This document shows, piece after piece, positions 1-8,031 of a stretch of 17,690 nucleotides of DNA (position 1 is the first letter of the stretch; each line of letters starts with the position of its first letter). Location: NCBI GenBank assembly GCA_007571355.1, contig RKRO01000395.1, forward strand, positions 1 to 17,690, given 5' to 3'. The position numbers and the translations under genes were made by a program. This stretch comes from Candidatus Poribacteria bacterium (lineage in GTDB: Bacteria; Poribacteria; WGA-4E; WGA-3G). Below the pieces are notes generated by a model. It was not told the origin of the DNA and searched no databases. It saw nothing but the letters and a program-made list of their open reading frames with translations.

Positions 1-3
1 AAT

Positions 4-501
4 ATGTACCTATTACTTCGTAAATCTGTTGTACAGAGGTATCTCGGTATGGACCTCTTTGACGATTCATGCGATATCCAAACACCTGTACCTAAAACTC
101 ATTTGGGAGCACTTACGAATTTTGTGCAATGGGTATTTGGCGCGCAGCACCAGCCATCACTTTTCACGGATCCAGGGTATCTTGATAAGTTTGGCGAGAT
201 TCTCGAAAGTCCTCAAGCCGTTCAATATTTGGAATATAGCGAGAATCCTAACTTTGACCACGCTTTTCAACTAGCAGCAGTGGACGAGTCAAAGCTTGTT
301 CAACTCCTCATCGAGGCAGCAGCCAATCTTAAACTCGCTTTGCCTAGTGCTCATTATTGCAAAGACTCTCAGGAGATACAGCGTGCTATAGAAAGGTTAG
401 CAATTGATTGTAAACAACTCTTCAAACAGTTTCCAAATCTCCAAGAAAAATTCTTAAAAGAACACCAAGTACTGGAATTCTTAATCTCCAAGTCCTCTTA
501 A
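4..501 (+). CDS. Unrecognised protein, possibly the C-terminal part of a longer gene
   Basis: This 165-residue reading frame begins 4 nt from the window edge with no in-frame stop before it, so the real gene may start outside the window. I do not recognise a family. The sequence is soluble-looking and mostly helical by composition. It opens with a hydrophobic-basic stretch (MYLLLRKSVVQRYLG), and the C-terminal 75 residues are rich in Leu, Ala, Lys and Gln with regular heptad-like spacing. No signal peptide or membrane segment is seen. It is followed after 79 nt by a predicted nuclease on the same strand, so it may belong to an accessory or defence-type cluster. The layout resembles the helical region that follows a ParB-like domain in some proteins, but this is only an impression and I do not assign it. 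Confidence 0.5.
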   Translation: MYLLLRKSVVQRYLGMDLFDDSCDIQTPVPKTHLGALTNFVQWVFGAQHQPSLFTDPGYLDKFGEILESPQAVQYLEYSENPNFDHAFQLAAVDESKLVQLLIEAAANLKLALPSAHYCKDSQEIQRAIERLAIDCKQLFKQFPNLQEKFLKEHQVLEFLISKSS

Positions 502-580
502 CGAAAAGGCACGCTGCCTAAAATCACATAGGACTAAACGTGTTATGTGAATGGATAAGCGGGGTGGTGCTATTTGACGA

Positions 581-1111
581 GTGGTAACTCGTTACAATAT
601 GGAAATGCTCAGATACCAACTCTTTCCCCGATCTATCGGAATAACCGAGCTAATTCAGCATGTCATTGAATGTTTTGAGAAAACGTACGCGCAGATAAAT
701 TCTCTTGAAAACAAACTGAAAAGTAACCAAGTTTTGGACATATTGAGACCTCATCTTGAGAGCATTGGATTTACGGTCGAAACAGGAAAAGCAAAAGGAC
801 AAAAAATTCCTGTTCCTGTCCTCTTCGGTTTGAACAATACTGTTGACCAGTCCTTTAGCACTGATGGTATGAGCAAGGATGGGAAGATAGTCCTGGAAGT
901 TGAAGCTGGCAGAGCGACCACCAATTATGCGTTTCTTAAAGACATTTTTCAAGCATCCATGATGCATGGCGTTGAATTTTTGATCTTGGCTGTTAGGAAC
1001 GACTACAGAGGTGCTGACGATTTCCAAAAGGTGTACACATTTCTGGAAACGCTATACATCAGCAGTCGGTTGGAGTTGCCTCTAAAAGGTGTTATCCTGA
1101 TAGGGTATTGA
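581..1111 (+). CDS. Predicted PD-(D/E)XK-type restriction-endonuclease-like protein
   Basis: The 176-residue protein has a helical N-terminal third followed by an alpha/beta core. The core carries Asp95 (STDG), a short linker, then a beta strand with Glu106 and Glu108 in VLEVEAGRA, then a helix (FLKDIFQASMM) and a hydrophobic strand (VEFLILAV). An Asp followed by E-x-E or E-x-Q is the metal-site arrangement of some PD-(D/E)XK nucleases such as the BglII/BstYI group, where the usual Lys is replaced. Function as a nuclease is inferred from this motif order alone. The start used is GTG 581; ATG 599 and ATG 605 are alternatives, and no strong Shine-Dalgarno site decides between them. No cognate methyltransferase is adjacent; the only one in the window lies 7 kb away on the other strand. 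Confidence 0.6.
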   Translation: MVTRYNMEMLRYQLFPRSIGITELIQHVIECFEKTYAQINSLENKLKSNQVLDILRPHLESIGFTVETGKAKGQKIPVPVLFGLNNTVDQSFSTDGMSKDGKIVLEVEAGRATTNYAFLKDIFQASMMHGVEFLILAVRNDYRGADDFQKVYTFLETLYISSRLELPLKGVILIGY

Positions 1112-1122
1112 CGATAGATTAC

Positions 1123-1139
1123 GGAATTTCCGAAATTCC
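1123..1139. repeat. Short near-perfect palindrome
   Basis: GGAATTTC and GAAATTCC form an 8-bp inverted repeat around a single central C, 12 nt after the stop of the predicted nuclease gene. It may be a weak transcript end, a protein-binding site or chance. There is no T-tract after it. Confidence 0.4.
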
Positions 1140-1210
1140 CTCAGTCAATCCGAATTTATCAGAATGTCCATCTTATCCCTCTTGATAGGGAGGAGGGGTT
1201 GTCTTCCTAA

Positions 1211-1384
1211 AAGTGTGCATTGATTTTCGGATGTTACGATAAAGATCCGTTACGGCGAAAGGGTCGCCTCATCCCGTACAATGATCTCTGGATTGCTGCA
1301 ATTGCGATACAACGCCGACTCATTCTCGTCATACGAGACTCACACTTTGATGAAGTCGAATCTTTACAGACAGAATACTGGTAG
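1211..1384 (+). pseudogene. Remnant of a VapC-type PIN-domain toxin (C-terminal end)
   Basis: The frame from 1211 to the TAG at 1382-1384 encodes about 57 residues matching the last third of VapC toxins. LRRKGRLIPYNDLWIAA corresponds to the usual motif around the PIN-domain Asp, and LILVIRDSHFDEVESLQTEYW to the final strand with its RD-x-HF acidic site and the closing Trp. The frame opens just after a TAA at 1208-1210. There is no ATG or GTG start and no N-terminal half carrying the first catalytic Asp. No VapB antitoxin is visible. The likely reading is a decayed toxin whose 5' part was lost; a frameshift hiding a further part upstream cannot be excluded. Intact VapC proteins are PIN ribonucleases of about 130 residues. 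Confidence 0.75.
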
Positions 1385-1387
1385 ATA

Positions 1388-2734
1388 CTACACCAACAGC
1401 AGATACGGATCTTGAATATAACCGGAAACCGTTTGCAGAAACTGAGCTGCAGGCGCGCCATCTACAACCCGATGATCGAACGTTAAACTCAACGTCAGTA
1501 GACTCCGAATAGCAATCTCATCGTTGTGAACGATTGGCTTTTTCAGAATCCGTCCCACCCCAAGAATAGCACTCTCCGGTGGATTGATGATAGGCGTGAA
1601 CGCATCAATCCCAAAGTTCCCGAGATTCGTAATTGTAAAGGTTCCACCTTGAAGTTCTCCGGGTGTGAGTTGATTACGCCGCGCCCGTTCAGCGAAATCT
1701 TTTACCTGTGTTGAAATCTCCGATAACCGCTCCTTATCAGCATTCCGAACCACCGGTACTACCAGTCCATCCTCCAAGGCAACCGCAACGCCGATGTTAA
1801 TTTTCGGTAAGAGATGGATTCCCTCATCTGTGAGCGTTGCATTGAGCCTCGGATGTTCCCGCAAAGCATTTGCCACAACTTTCACAAGCAGATCGGTGTA
1901 GGTGATACTGACCTCTCTTGTCTGTAGTTTCTCATTGAGCATCCCACGCAATTCAACGAGTCCCGTTGCGTCAACTTCGGTATGGAGCGTGACGCTGGCA
2001 TTCGTCTGAGTGCTTAGGGTCATCCGTTCTGCAATGATTCCGCGGATCCCCTCCATAGCGATAACTTCTGCTGGATGCTGAAGCACCGGAGTCTCTACAA
2101 CAGGCACTTCAGGTACTGCACTGGCGACTTGTAATACATCGTCACGGACAATTCTGCCATCGGGTCCAGAACCGACGATTGAGGTGAGATCAACACCGTG
2201 CTCTTTCGCCAGCCGCCTCGCGAGCGGCGATGCCTTAAGACGCTTCGTTTCGGTTGAAGGTGCTGGTCCTCGCAAGTCGATGTACCGTTGGACATCGCTT
2301 TCGAGGATACGTCCCCCAGGGCCTGATGGTTTGACTTCGGTCAGGTTGATAGCGAGTTTCTCGGCGAGTTGACGCGCTGCAGGAGAGGCTTTCGGTGCGT
2401 CCCCAATAGGCGATGGTGTCGGTTTCTGTTGCTCGGTTTTCGCTTGCATCTGTTGTTCCGGCGCAGTGTCCGTTTCAAGGCGCGCAACCTCTTCACCCGG
2501 TGCACCAATAACAGCGAGCAACGCGTTGACAGGGACATTGGTGCCTTCTTCCGCGAGGATCCGGGCGATAATCCCATCGGTAGGCGACTCTTGTTCATGG
2601 ACGACCTTATCGGTCTCAATCTCAAGCAAAGGCTGCCCCTCAGTGACGGTATCGCCTTCCTTAACGAGCCATTTCCCGATTTTGCCTTTGGTCATCGTCT
2701 GATCCATCTGAAGCATTTTTAATTCGACTGCCAT
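1388..2734 (-). CDS. 2-oxoacid dehydrogenase complex E2 (dihydrolipoamide acyltransferase) with two subunit-binding domains
   Basis: This 448-residue protein is the E2 core of a pyruvate, branched-chain or related 2-oxoacid dehydrogenase; it transfers the acyl group from lipoate to CoA. Domains in order: an N-terminal lipoyl domain (about 1-78) with the lipoylated Lys43 in ETDKV; a Pro/Gln/Ala-rich linker; two consecutive E3/E1-binding domains (about 115-152 and 166-204), each with an ASP-x-AR start and a G-GRI turn; and a catalytic domain (about 225-448) with HRVVDG (His421, Asp425). The start is supported by AAGGA about 10 nt upstream. E1 and E3 genes are not in this window, so the substrate cannot be named. 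It is the last gene of the leftward run, 33 nt after the unknown 102-residue protein. The doubled binding domain is unusual, since most E2s have one. Confidence 0.93.
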   Translation of the reverse strand: MAVELKMLQMDQTMTKGKIGKWLVKEGDTVTEGQPLLEIETDKVVHEQESPTDGIIARILAEEGTNVPVNALLAVIGAPGEEVARLETDTAPEQQMQAKTEQQKPTPSPIGDAPKASPAARQLAEKLAINLTEVKPSGPGGRILESDVQRYIDLRGPAPSTETKRLKASPLARRLAKEHGVDLTSIVGSGPDGRIVRDDVLQVASAVPEVPVVETPVLQHPAEVIAMEGIRGIIAERMTLSTQTNASVTLHTEVDATGLVELRGMLNEKLQTREVSITYTDLLVKVVANALREHPRLNATLTDEGIHLLPKINIGVAVALEDGLVVPVVRNADKERLSEISTQVKDFAERARRNQLTPGELQGGTFTITNLGNFGIDAFTPIINPPESAILGVGRILKKPIVHNDEIAIRSLLTLSLTFDHRVVDGAPAAQFLQTVSGYIQDPYLLLV

Positions 2735-2767
2735 ATTTTTAATCTTCCTTGCGGTTCAATAAGACCG

Positions 2768-3076
2768 TCATTTGTGCGTCTCGATCAATTCAATCAGCAA
2801 CTCGACATTCGCATCTTTTTCTAAGATGAGCGCGAATTTGTGGTATTCTTCGCCTTTGAAAATCGCTTGAACAAATGGACTAAAGGCGATCAGAAACTGA
2901 CTGCCCAAAAAGTTTAGCGGCTTGCATATCTCCAAAGCGATAATTGCCGGCGCGGTCAGCCCCCGCCGGACAATCCACGTTGCTGCCTTTTCAAGTAAAG
3001 CACGCTGCTCCGGTTCCGGGATATCCTCAAGCACAGCCGGTATTTCGTTGTTCAGTTCGTCGTTTGGATTGAACAT
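2768..3076 (-). CDS. Unrecognised small protein
   Basis: A 102-residue protein with an acidic N-terminus (PNDELNNEIP), a helical middle, and a hydrophobic central stretch (about 38-72: LTAPAIIALEICKPLNFLGSQ, then FLIAFSPFV) that could be a membrane-associated amphipathic region rather than a clear transmembrane helix. No catalytic motif is visible. It lies between the oxidoreductase gene (35 nt upstream) and the E2 gene (33 nt downstream) on the same strand, so co-transcription is likely. That spacing and the clean frame support a real gene, although no clear Shine-Dalgarno site precedes the ATG. I cannot assign a function. Confidence 0.7.
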   Translation of the reverse strand: MFNPNDELNNEIPAVLEDIPEPEQRALLEKAATWIVRRGLTAPAIIALEICKPLNFLGSQFLIAFSPFVQAIFKGEEYHKFALILEKDANVELLIELIETHK

Positions 3077-3111
3077 AGTTTAAAGCATCGCTTTACAAAC
3101 GCGAGTTTATC

Positions 3112-4152
3112 TTAGATGTCCAAGTCGCTGAGGTAGTCAGCAATCTGTTTTGGTTGCCCGTCAACAGTCGTCTCCATTGCGGCGATGACCAGCACAAAAC
3201 TTTTGATGTTGTCCTCAATCCGTGTATCAGAAGGTTCACCACCATCAAGCCAATTCAGGAATTCATCGAACAGATGCGTATGTGCGTGATATGGAATTGG
3301 CGGTGCTTCGTAGACTTCTGTTTCACCCCCGACGCGATGGATCGTCATCTGGTTTCCACCTGCGATCTCGACGGCTCCCTGCTCAAATTCTGCGCGGTAG
3401 TGTTCAGAATTCCAACAATTAATAATACCCACAGCTGAGCTATTACCTTCATAAGAGGTATGAACGCCGTTATCCATACGCATCATATAGAGACCACTGG
3501 AGTAGTGCTGGAAACTCGACCATTCGGGGTTCCAACCAAATCCGATTAAGGTCTCACAATCGCCGCCAGAAAGGAACCGGAGCATATCTAAATGATGAAC
3601 GGAGCCTTCAAAGAGGAGTGCGAAATCCATATCGTGTCGCCACTCTTTTCCCCAAGAGAGATAGCGACGGTAGTCACAGGCGTATCTACCAACGATATGC
3701 TGGAGTCGCCCCAATCTACCTTCATCACGGATACGGACGAGTTCCTGTTTATTATTCGCATAACGATAGTTTTGGATAATCGCGCAGGGGAGTCCGGTTT
3801 TCTGTGCGGTGTGCACCATCGCCTTCGCTGCGTCCAAGGTATCCGCGATCGGTTTTTCACAGATAACAGGCATCCCGTTTTCCATAGCAGCGATCGCCGC
3901 CGGACTGTGGAATTGCGGTGGGACAGCGATCCCACAAAAGTCAGCCTTGACAGCTGCACACGCCTCATTAAAATCTGTGAAGAGTTGTGAGGCACTGAGT
4001 CCTAACGTCTCGCCTTGCGCTGCGAGAACGTCCGTATTCACATCCGCCAAACCGATAATCTCAATCCGGGCACTGAAATTAGTAGTGAAGTTGTGGATCC
4101 AGCCGCCGGCCATACCACTGCCCCCAATCATCAAACATGTTCGTTTTGCCAT
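3112..4152 (-). CDS. Gfo/Idh/MocA-family NAD(P)-dependent oxidoreductase
   Basis: The 346-residue protein has an N-terminal Rossmann fold with a glycine-rich loop (GGSGMAG, residues 10-16), the family's EKP motif (Glu99-Lys100-Pro101 in VICEKPIAD), and NYRYA at 128-132. The C-terminal half is the alpha/beta substrate domain, with EGSVHHLD at 182-189 corresponding to the catalytic His/Asp region. Family members oxidise or reduce sugars, inositols and related polyols; the substrate cannot be told from sequence. It lies 14 nt downstream of the hexapeptide-repeat gene and upstream of the 102-residue protein, consistent with an operon. The glycine loop reads GGSGMAG rather than the textbook G-x-G-x-x-G, a common variation in this family. 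Confidence 0.9.
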   Translation of the reverse strand: MAKRTCLMIGGSGMAGGWIHNFTTNFSARIEIIGLADVNTDVLAAQGETLGLSASQLFTDFNEACAAVKADFCGIAVPPQFHSPAAIAAMENGMPVICEKPIADTLDAAKAMVHTAQKTGLPCAIIQNYRYANNKQELVRIRDEGRLGRLQHIVGRYACDYRRYLSWGKEWRHDMDFALLFEGSVHHLDMLRFLSGGDCETLIGFGWNPEWSSFQHYSSGLYMMRMDNGVHTSYEGNSSAVGIINCWNSEHYRAEFEQGAVEIAGGNQMTIHRVGGETEVYEAPPIPYHAHTHLFDEFLNWLDGGEPSDTRIEDNIKSFVLVIAAMETTVDGQPKQIADYLSDLDI

Positions 4153-4166
4153 AATTTTAATGTTCC

Positions 4167-4679
4167 TTACGCGGTAGATTGCCGCATCAGTTTGCCACGT
4201 TCAACATAATCGTCCTTGCCATGCCGGACGCGTTCAAGTTCGGCTTCGGTAGCGTCACGACGTACGACTGCGGGTACCCCGATTGCGACGGTTCCGGGTG
4301 GTATTTCTTGCCCTTCCCGTACAAGTGTCCCTGCTGCAACAATAGCCCGTTCACCGATGACCGATCCTGTTAACAGGATCGCGCCCATCCCAATCAGAGC
4401 TGCATTGCCAATCGTACAACTGTGGAGAATAGCACCGTGACCGATCGTAACGTCATCACCGATAAGACAAGGCATCTCTTTGTCCATATGTATGACCGCA
4501 CCGTCCTGCACGTTGGTACGACATCCAATTCGGATCGGTTCTAAATCGCCGCGGAGCACACTGTTAAACCAGATGCTTGATTCTTCACCAATGGTTACAT
4601 CGCCGATGATCATCGCACCCGGTGCAACGAAGACAGAGACGTGTATATTCGGTGTTATACCCTCGTATTCTATCAACAT
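4167..4679 (-). CDS. Gamma-carbonic-anhydrase-like hexapeptide-repeat protein
   Basis: The 170-residue protein is built from left-handed beta-helix hexapeptide repeats (for example APGAMIIGDVTIGEES, then IGRxxN-type turns) and ends in a charged helix. The three metal-ligand histidines of gamma-class carbonic anhydrases are present: His64 in VIHMD, and His81 and His86 in GHGAILHSC. Asp59 in NVQDG and the RGDLEPI segment also match the PaaY/YrdA/CaiE branch. The family forms trimers with metal sites between subunits, and many members have unproven or weak carbonic anhydrase activity. GAAGGG lies just before the ATG. Its stop is 14 nt before the oxidoreductase start. Assignment to the family is firm; the physiological role is open. 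Confidence 0.9.
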   Translation of the reverse strand: MLIEYEGITPNIHVSVFVAPGAMIIGDVTIGEESSIWFNSVLRGDLEPIRIGCRTNVQDGAVIHMDKEMPCLIGDDVTIGHGAILHSCTIGNAALIGMGAILLTGSVIGERAIVAAGTLVREGQEIPPGTVAIGVPAVVRRDATEAELERVRHGKDDYVERGKLMRQSTA

Positions 4680-4746
4680 TTTCCCTTCTTTCTTGTGTTT
4701 TTAGCGACAGACGCGTTTGCCAAACTCACCTATCACTGCTCTGACC

Positions 4747-6378
4747 TCATAGTTGCGCGACTAACAACTTGCGAAGATTGCTTATACCCCATCTATAGGC
4801 CCCTATGAACATAACTACAAGGAGAAGAATCAATCCCGTAAAGAGGACGAAACTTTTTGTATGCCACACTATCACCGGCACAATGATGAGTCCCACATTA
4901 ACAATGAGTATTACTGTGAAGGTTATAACCCGTAAAAGCGGTTTGGGTTGTTGTGTTAATTCTGCCATCCATGGCAGCGTTCCGATCGCTGTATTTAATG
5001 CGCATCCCGATGGCAGCAGTATTATAGGTGCCAGTAGCAGCGGTGTCCAATTGTGCCTTGGAATTGGAAGCAGATAAACAGCGACCAATGCCCAGAATTC
5101 AGCATAAATCAACGCACAGAGGAGCGTCGTCAGGAATTTTCCTATAAATACTAATCTCGGTGTGACAGGGGCAGATTTCAACATCCACCACGTTTTTGCT
5201 TCATCCCGAAGGCCGTTGCAACTAATCCCGAAGGTAATAAAAACGCTGTAAAGTACAATTTGCACGGTAAGACTCTCAGCCGCGTTCCCACCACCTCCTT
5301 GTATCAGCAAAACACCGATGTGAACAGCTAAAAATAGCGTAAGCATTAGTATCGCAATGAGCCGTCCACTATGCTTGACAAAGATTAGAAAGTCTTTCAG
5401 CATCATGGCTTTTATCGGACCCCGCCCCAATGCTATGGCAATACCTTTTAGCGATGATGCTTTGGAACCACCGTTGCGTCGTATAGGTTTACGCTTGGCT
5501 CTCAAGAGGCGGATATTTTCCCACCCACGCTGATAAATCAGTTGCGCGACGAGTGTTGCCATTCCCACAGACACAACACTTCCGCCGATACCCCCGAGTA
5601 CCCATCCCAAACGGTTTCGTATTGTAGATTCATCCGTCCAGATCAATAGGAGCTGCCCAATCCATTCGTGCGGATACCATTTAGCGGCTGCATCTGTCGT
5701 TTCTGGGGCTGCCCAATCGAGCAAAAACTGTTTCACCGGTATCGCATCAAACGATGTAAACAGGGTCAACGGCAGAAGGAAACCCACCGTCACGCTGACC
5801 GCCGTCCCGATTACCTTGAGTGTTGTAATGAGTCCAGCTGACGAAAAGAAGCGAGCGATGAACATTACACTGATGGTAACATAACCCGCGATGACTATGA
5901 GAAGACATATACACGTCGGAAATAGTCCTACATAAAAATGCCACGGCAGTTCAAAAATTAGCCCGAATATCACCCACGGCGGGCCCAGAAAACAGAGGAT
6001 GCTCAAAAAGCGCGTAAGAGTAAGGTGGACGAACTTATATCCAAAAATCGTCACCGGACGCATCGGTGTAGCGTGTAAGCGTGCGGTATCCGGTGCTTCA
6101 TATAGAATCTTCAGTGAACCTTCCATCAACTCTTTGGCAACGACAATAACGCCAAACGCTATGAACCCGTTAATGACACCCAACAGAAGCGCAGGATCTG
6201 CTTCGGTAAGACGTAAATGGCTAAAAAGGGTGTTACCTAACACCGACAAAGCGATGATGAGAACAAGATAAGCAATGCCTTTTAAAACGCCTTTCCGCCA
6301 CGTCTCTCCGCTATGTTTAAGGTTATTCATCCATCCTTGATAATCGGCTTTTAATAGAATCCTGATATTTTTTAACAT
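4747..6378 (-). CDS. ABC exporter permease, about 12 membrane segments
   Basis: The 543-residue polytopic membrane protein has roughly twelve hydrophobic segments, in two halves separated by a basic cytoplasmic linker near residues 295-320 (RAKRKPIRRNGG). The first half begins with an amphipathic cytoplasmic N-terminus, and the second starts around residue 335. There is no substrate-binding domain. It directly follows the ATPase gene (60 nt gap) and is the obvious partner subunit, giving an ABC-2-like exporter. The substrate is unknown. No strong Shine-Dalgarno site is seen; the gap upstream instead carries a short repeat and a palindrome (6391-6415). The downstream neighbour is the hexapeptide protein after 67 nt. 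Confidence 0.85.
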   Translation of the reverse strand: MLKNIRILLKADYQGWMNNLKHSGETWRKGVLKGIAYLVLIIALSVLGNTLFSHLRLTEADPALLLGVINGFIAFGVIVVAKELMEGSLKILYEAPDTARLHATPMRPVTIFGYKFVHLTLTRFLSILCFLGPPWVIFGLIFELPWHFYVGLFPTCICLLIVIAGYVTISVMFIARFFSSAGLITTLKVIGTAVSVTVGFLLPLTLFTSFDAIPVKQFLLDWAAPETTDAAAKWYPHEWIGQLLLIWTDESTIRNRLGWVLGGIGGSVVSVGMATLVAQLIYQRGWENIRLLRAKRKPIRRNGGSKASSLKGIAIALGRGPIKAMMLKDFLIFVKHSGRLIAILMLTLFLAVHIGVLLIQGGGGNAAESLTVQIVLYSVFITFGISCNGLRDEAKTWWMLKSAPVTPRLVFIGKFLTTLLCALIYAEFWALVAVYLLPIPRHNWTPLLLAPIILLPSGCALNTAIGTLPWMAELTQQPKPLLRVITFTVILIVNVGLIIVPVIVWHTKSFVLFTGLILLLVVMFIGAYRWGISNLRKLLVAQL

Positions 6379-6390
6379 GAGAAATGACTT

Positions 6391-6415
6391 TCGGCTATCA
6401 GTGAGAACGGTTCTC
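6391..6415. repeat. Intergenic repeat copy plus palindrome
   Basis: TCGGCTATCAGT at 6391-6402 is shared with 12222-12233 (identical) and 12201-12212 (two mismatches). It is directly followed by GAGAAC-g-GTTCTC (6403-6415), a perfect 6-bp inverted repeat. It sits in the 60-nt gap between the ATPase and permease genes. Confidence 0.5.
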
Positions 6416-6438
6416 TGCTAGCTACGCATTGCTGATTT

Positions 6439-7197
6439 TTAGGCATCTGCCGTTAGATCAAGAAAAATATCCTCCAACGTTTCGGTCTGCTGCGAGTTAT
6501 TACCGGTGGGGTCCACATGGCTTTCACGCTTTCTCTGCTGTAATTCCGCAAGCGTTCCAACAGCGATAAGTCGTCCCTGACTAATAATGCCGACGCGGTC
6601 GCATATCCGCTCAGCAATTTCAAGTATATGTGTTGTCATAAAGACGGTACAGCCTTGCTCACAGCGTTCGCGCAAAATCTCCCTGACGGTGCGCGCGCTT
6701 CTCGGATCCAGACCACTGGTAGGTTCATCAAGGAAAAGGATTCTGGGGTGATGCACGAGAAGCGAGATAAGTAGAATTTTCTTCTGCATACCGTAGGAAT
6801 ATCCTTTAATCTGATCATCCGCAGCATCAATGAGTTCAAGTTGGTCAAGTAGAACCCTCATCTCATTTTCGGCTTGTCGAGGGGGCACTTCATATAAATC
6901 GGCGATCATACGAACAAACTGCCTACCCGTTAACGCCTCGTAGAGCTGCGGTGTATCTGGCATCAGGCCGAGAATCGCCTTTGCCTGTAGGCTCTGTTTC
7001 TGAATGTCGTATCCGGCGAGCGTTGCTGTGCCAGATGTCGGACGGAGTAAACCTGTCAACATATTGATGGTCGTTGTTTTCCCTGCGCCATTGGGTCCGA
7101 GAAATCCGAATATCTCACCCGCATCCACTTGCAATGTGAGCGCATCAACGGCACATAACTTACCAAAGTATTTCGTCAACGCCAAGAGGTTAATCAT
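6439..7197 (-). CDS. ABC transporter ATP-binding protein
   Basis: The 252-residue ATPase shows every motif of an ABC exporter nucleotide-binding domain: Walker A GPNGAGKTT (34-42), signature YSYGMQKK (133-140, in place of LSGGQ), Walker B ILFLDEP (153-159) followed by TSGLD, and the switch His190 in MTTH. The C-terminal tail ends TLEDIFLDLT, typical of the CcmA/NatA-type group that pairs with ABC-2 permeases. Its ATG overlaps the end of the PspA-like gene by 8 nt (ATGATTAA), which indicates translational coupling, and it precedes the permease by 60 nt. Substrate and direction are inferred from family (export). Confidence 0.95.
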   Translation of the reverse strand: MINLLALTKYFGKLCAVDALTLQVDAGEIFGFLGPNGAGKTTTINMLTGLLRPTSGTATLAGYDIQKQSLQAKAILGLMPDTPQLYEALTGRQFVRMIADLYEVPPRQAENEMRVLLDQLELIDAADDQIKGYSYGMQKKILLISLLVHHPRILFLDEPTSGLDPRSARTVREILRERCEQGCTVFMTTHILEIAERICDRVGIISQGRLIAVGTLAELQQRKRESHVDPTGNNSQQTETLEDIFLDLTADA

Positions 7198-7861
7198 TGC
7201 GACGACTGCCTAAGATGTCATTTTTGAGGTCGCTGAGTGCTTGATCCAAATCGGTCTTTTTTCCTGTCGTTTTCGTTTCAGGCGTTGTCCGGTGACGCTT
7301 TCGTTCCCAAACGTCCGCTTCAACTTCTGTTGCTTTCAATTTCTGTTCTGCTTGTTCAAAGGCTTTAGCCACGTCGTTATCTATTTCATCAAACAGTAAT
7401 TTATAGAGTTTTGCGCGCGTTTCTGTCTGTTTCTGACGATAGCAGAGGGTTTCAGCACGTTTCACGGTATCTCGAAACCGGTGATAAAAGTCGTGGAGCG
7501 CAGTTTTAAGAGGTTCAACAACCGCCGCTTGGGCGTTAACCTGACGTTTATAGTCGTCAGCGCGCGATAGATGTTGTTGCCGGCGTTGACGTGCATCACT
7601 TGCACGCTCAAGGTCCCCTGCTTGTAAAGCAGCATCTGCTCTTTTACCCCAAGTTTCAGCGGAATCCATAGCCTCCTGATAAGCGCGTTTGAGTCTGTGC
7701 TCCTCTGCGATTGAAGCAGCGACGACATCTTTTGCCTCAGCGAGCCGCTTTTTCATATCAAGAATAGTTTTGTCCAGAACAGATTCGGTATCGTCTACAG
7801 CCTCTATAAATTGGGTTATCCCCTCCCGAATCTGTTCCGAAATTTCTTTAAGTCCTTTCAC
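7190..7861 (-). CDS. PspA/IM30-family membrane-stress protein
   Basis: The protein is almost entirely long charged coiled-coil helix (residues about 10-180), rich in Glu, Lys, Ala, Gln and Arg, followed by a Thr/Lys-rich linker and a short C-terminal helix (DLDQALSDLKNDI). This is the pattern of PspA/IM30 (VIPP1) proteins, ESCRT-III relatives that bind and remodel stressed inner membranes. I place the start at GTG 7861 (223 residues, the usual family length) because AAGGAGG lies 9 nt upstream. The ATG at 7888 would add nine residues and swallow that ribosome site. It overlaps the ATPase gene by 8 nt. No PspF or PspBC genes are seen, so any induction would be by another route. Confidence 0.85.
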   Translation of the reverse strand: MKGLKEISEQIREGITQFIEAVDDTESVLDKTILDMKKRLAEAKDVVAASIAEEHRLKRAYQEAMDSAETWGKRADAALQAGDLERASDARQRRQQHLSRADDYKRQVNAQAAVVEPLKTALHDFYHRFRDTVKRAETLCYRQKQTETRAKLYKLLFDEIDNDVAKAFEQAEQKLKATEVEADVWERKRHRTTPETKTTGKKTDLDQALSDLKNDILGSRRND

Positions 7862-7981
7862 TGTGTCTGCCTCCTTACGCCTTCGCATTCGTTTTTTATT
7901 AAATATTCAAACGCACCATTTTACCTGCAAGTACAATTCCGTATCCACGCTTATTAGAAACATCTGTTTTGAAAAAGATAG

Positions 7982-8013
7982 CCAAAAAGCAGTTTTGTAT
8001 CTTCCTACACAAA
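7982..8013 (-). terminator. Possible terminator of the methyltransferase gene
   Basis: On the minus strand TTTGTGT and ATACAAA pair (one G-U) around a 6-nt loop, and the sequence continues ACTGC then TTTTT. The stem is A/T-rich, so termination would be weak. It lies just after the methyltransferase stop. Confidence 0.35.
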
Positions 8014-8031
8014 GTAAGCAACCAAATACCT

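Noticed and set aside
1234..1461. Minus-strand 75-residue ORF
   Set aside because: It lies antisense to the VapC remnant and overlaps the E2 C-terminus. Its Arg/Ser/Cys-rich sequence is typical of a shadow frame.
7862..7888. Longer PspA-like start at ATG 7888
   Set aside because: It would place the AAGGAGG ribosome site inside the coding region and add a basic tail not typical of the family.
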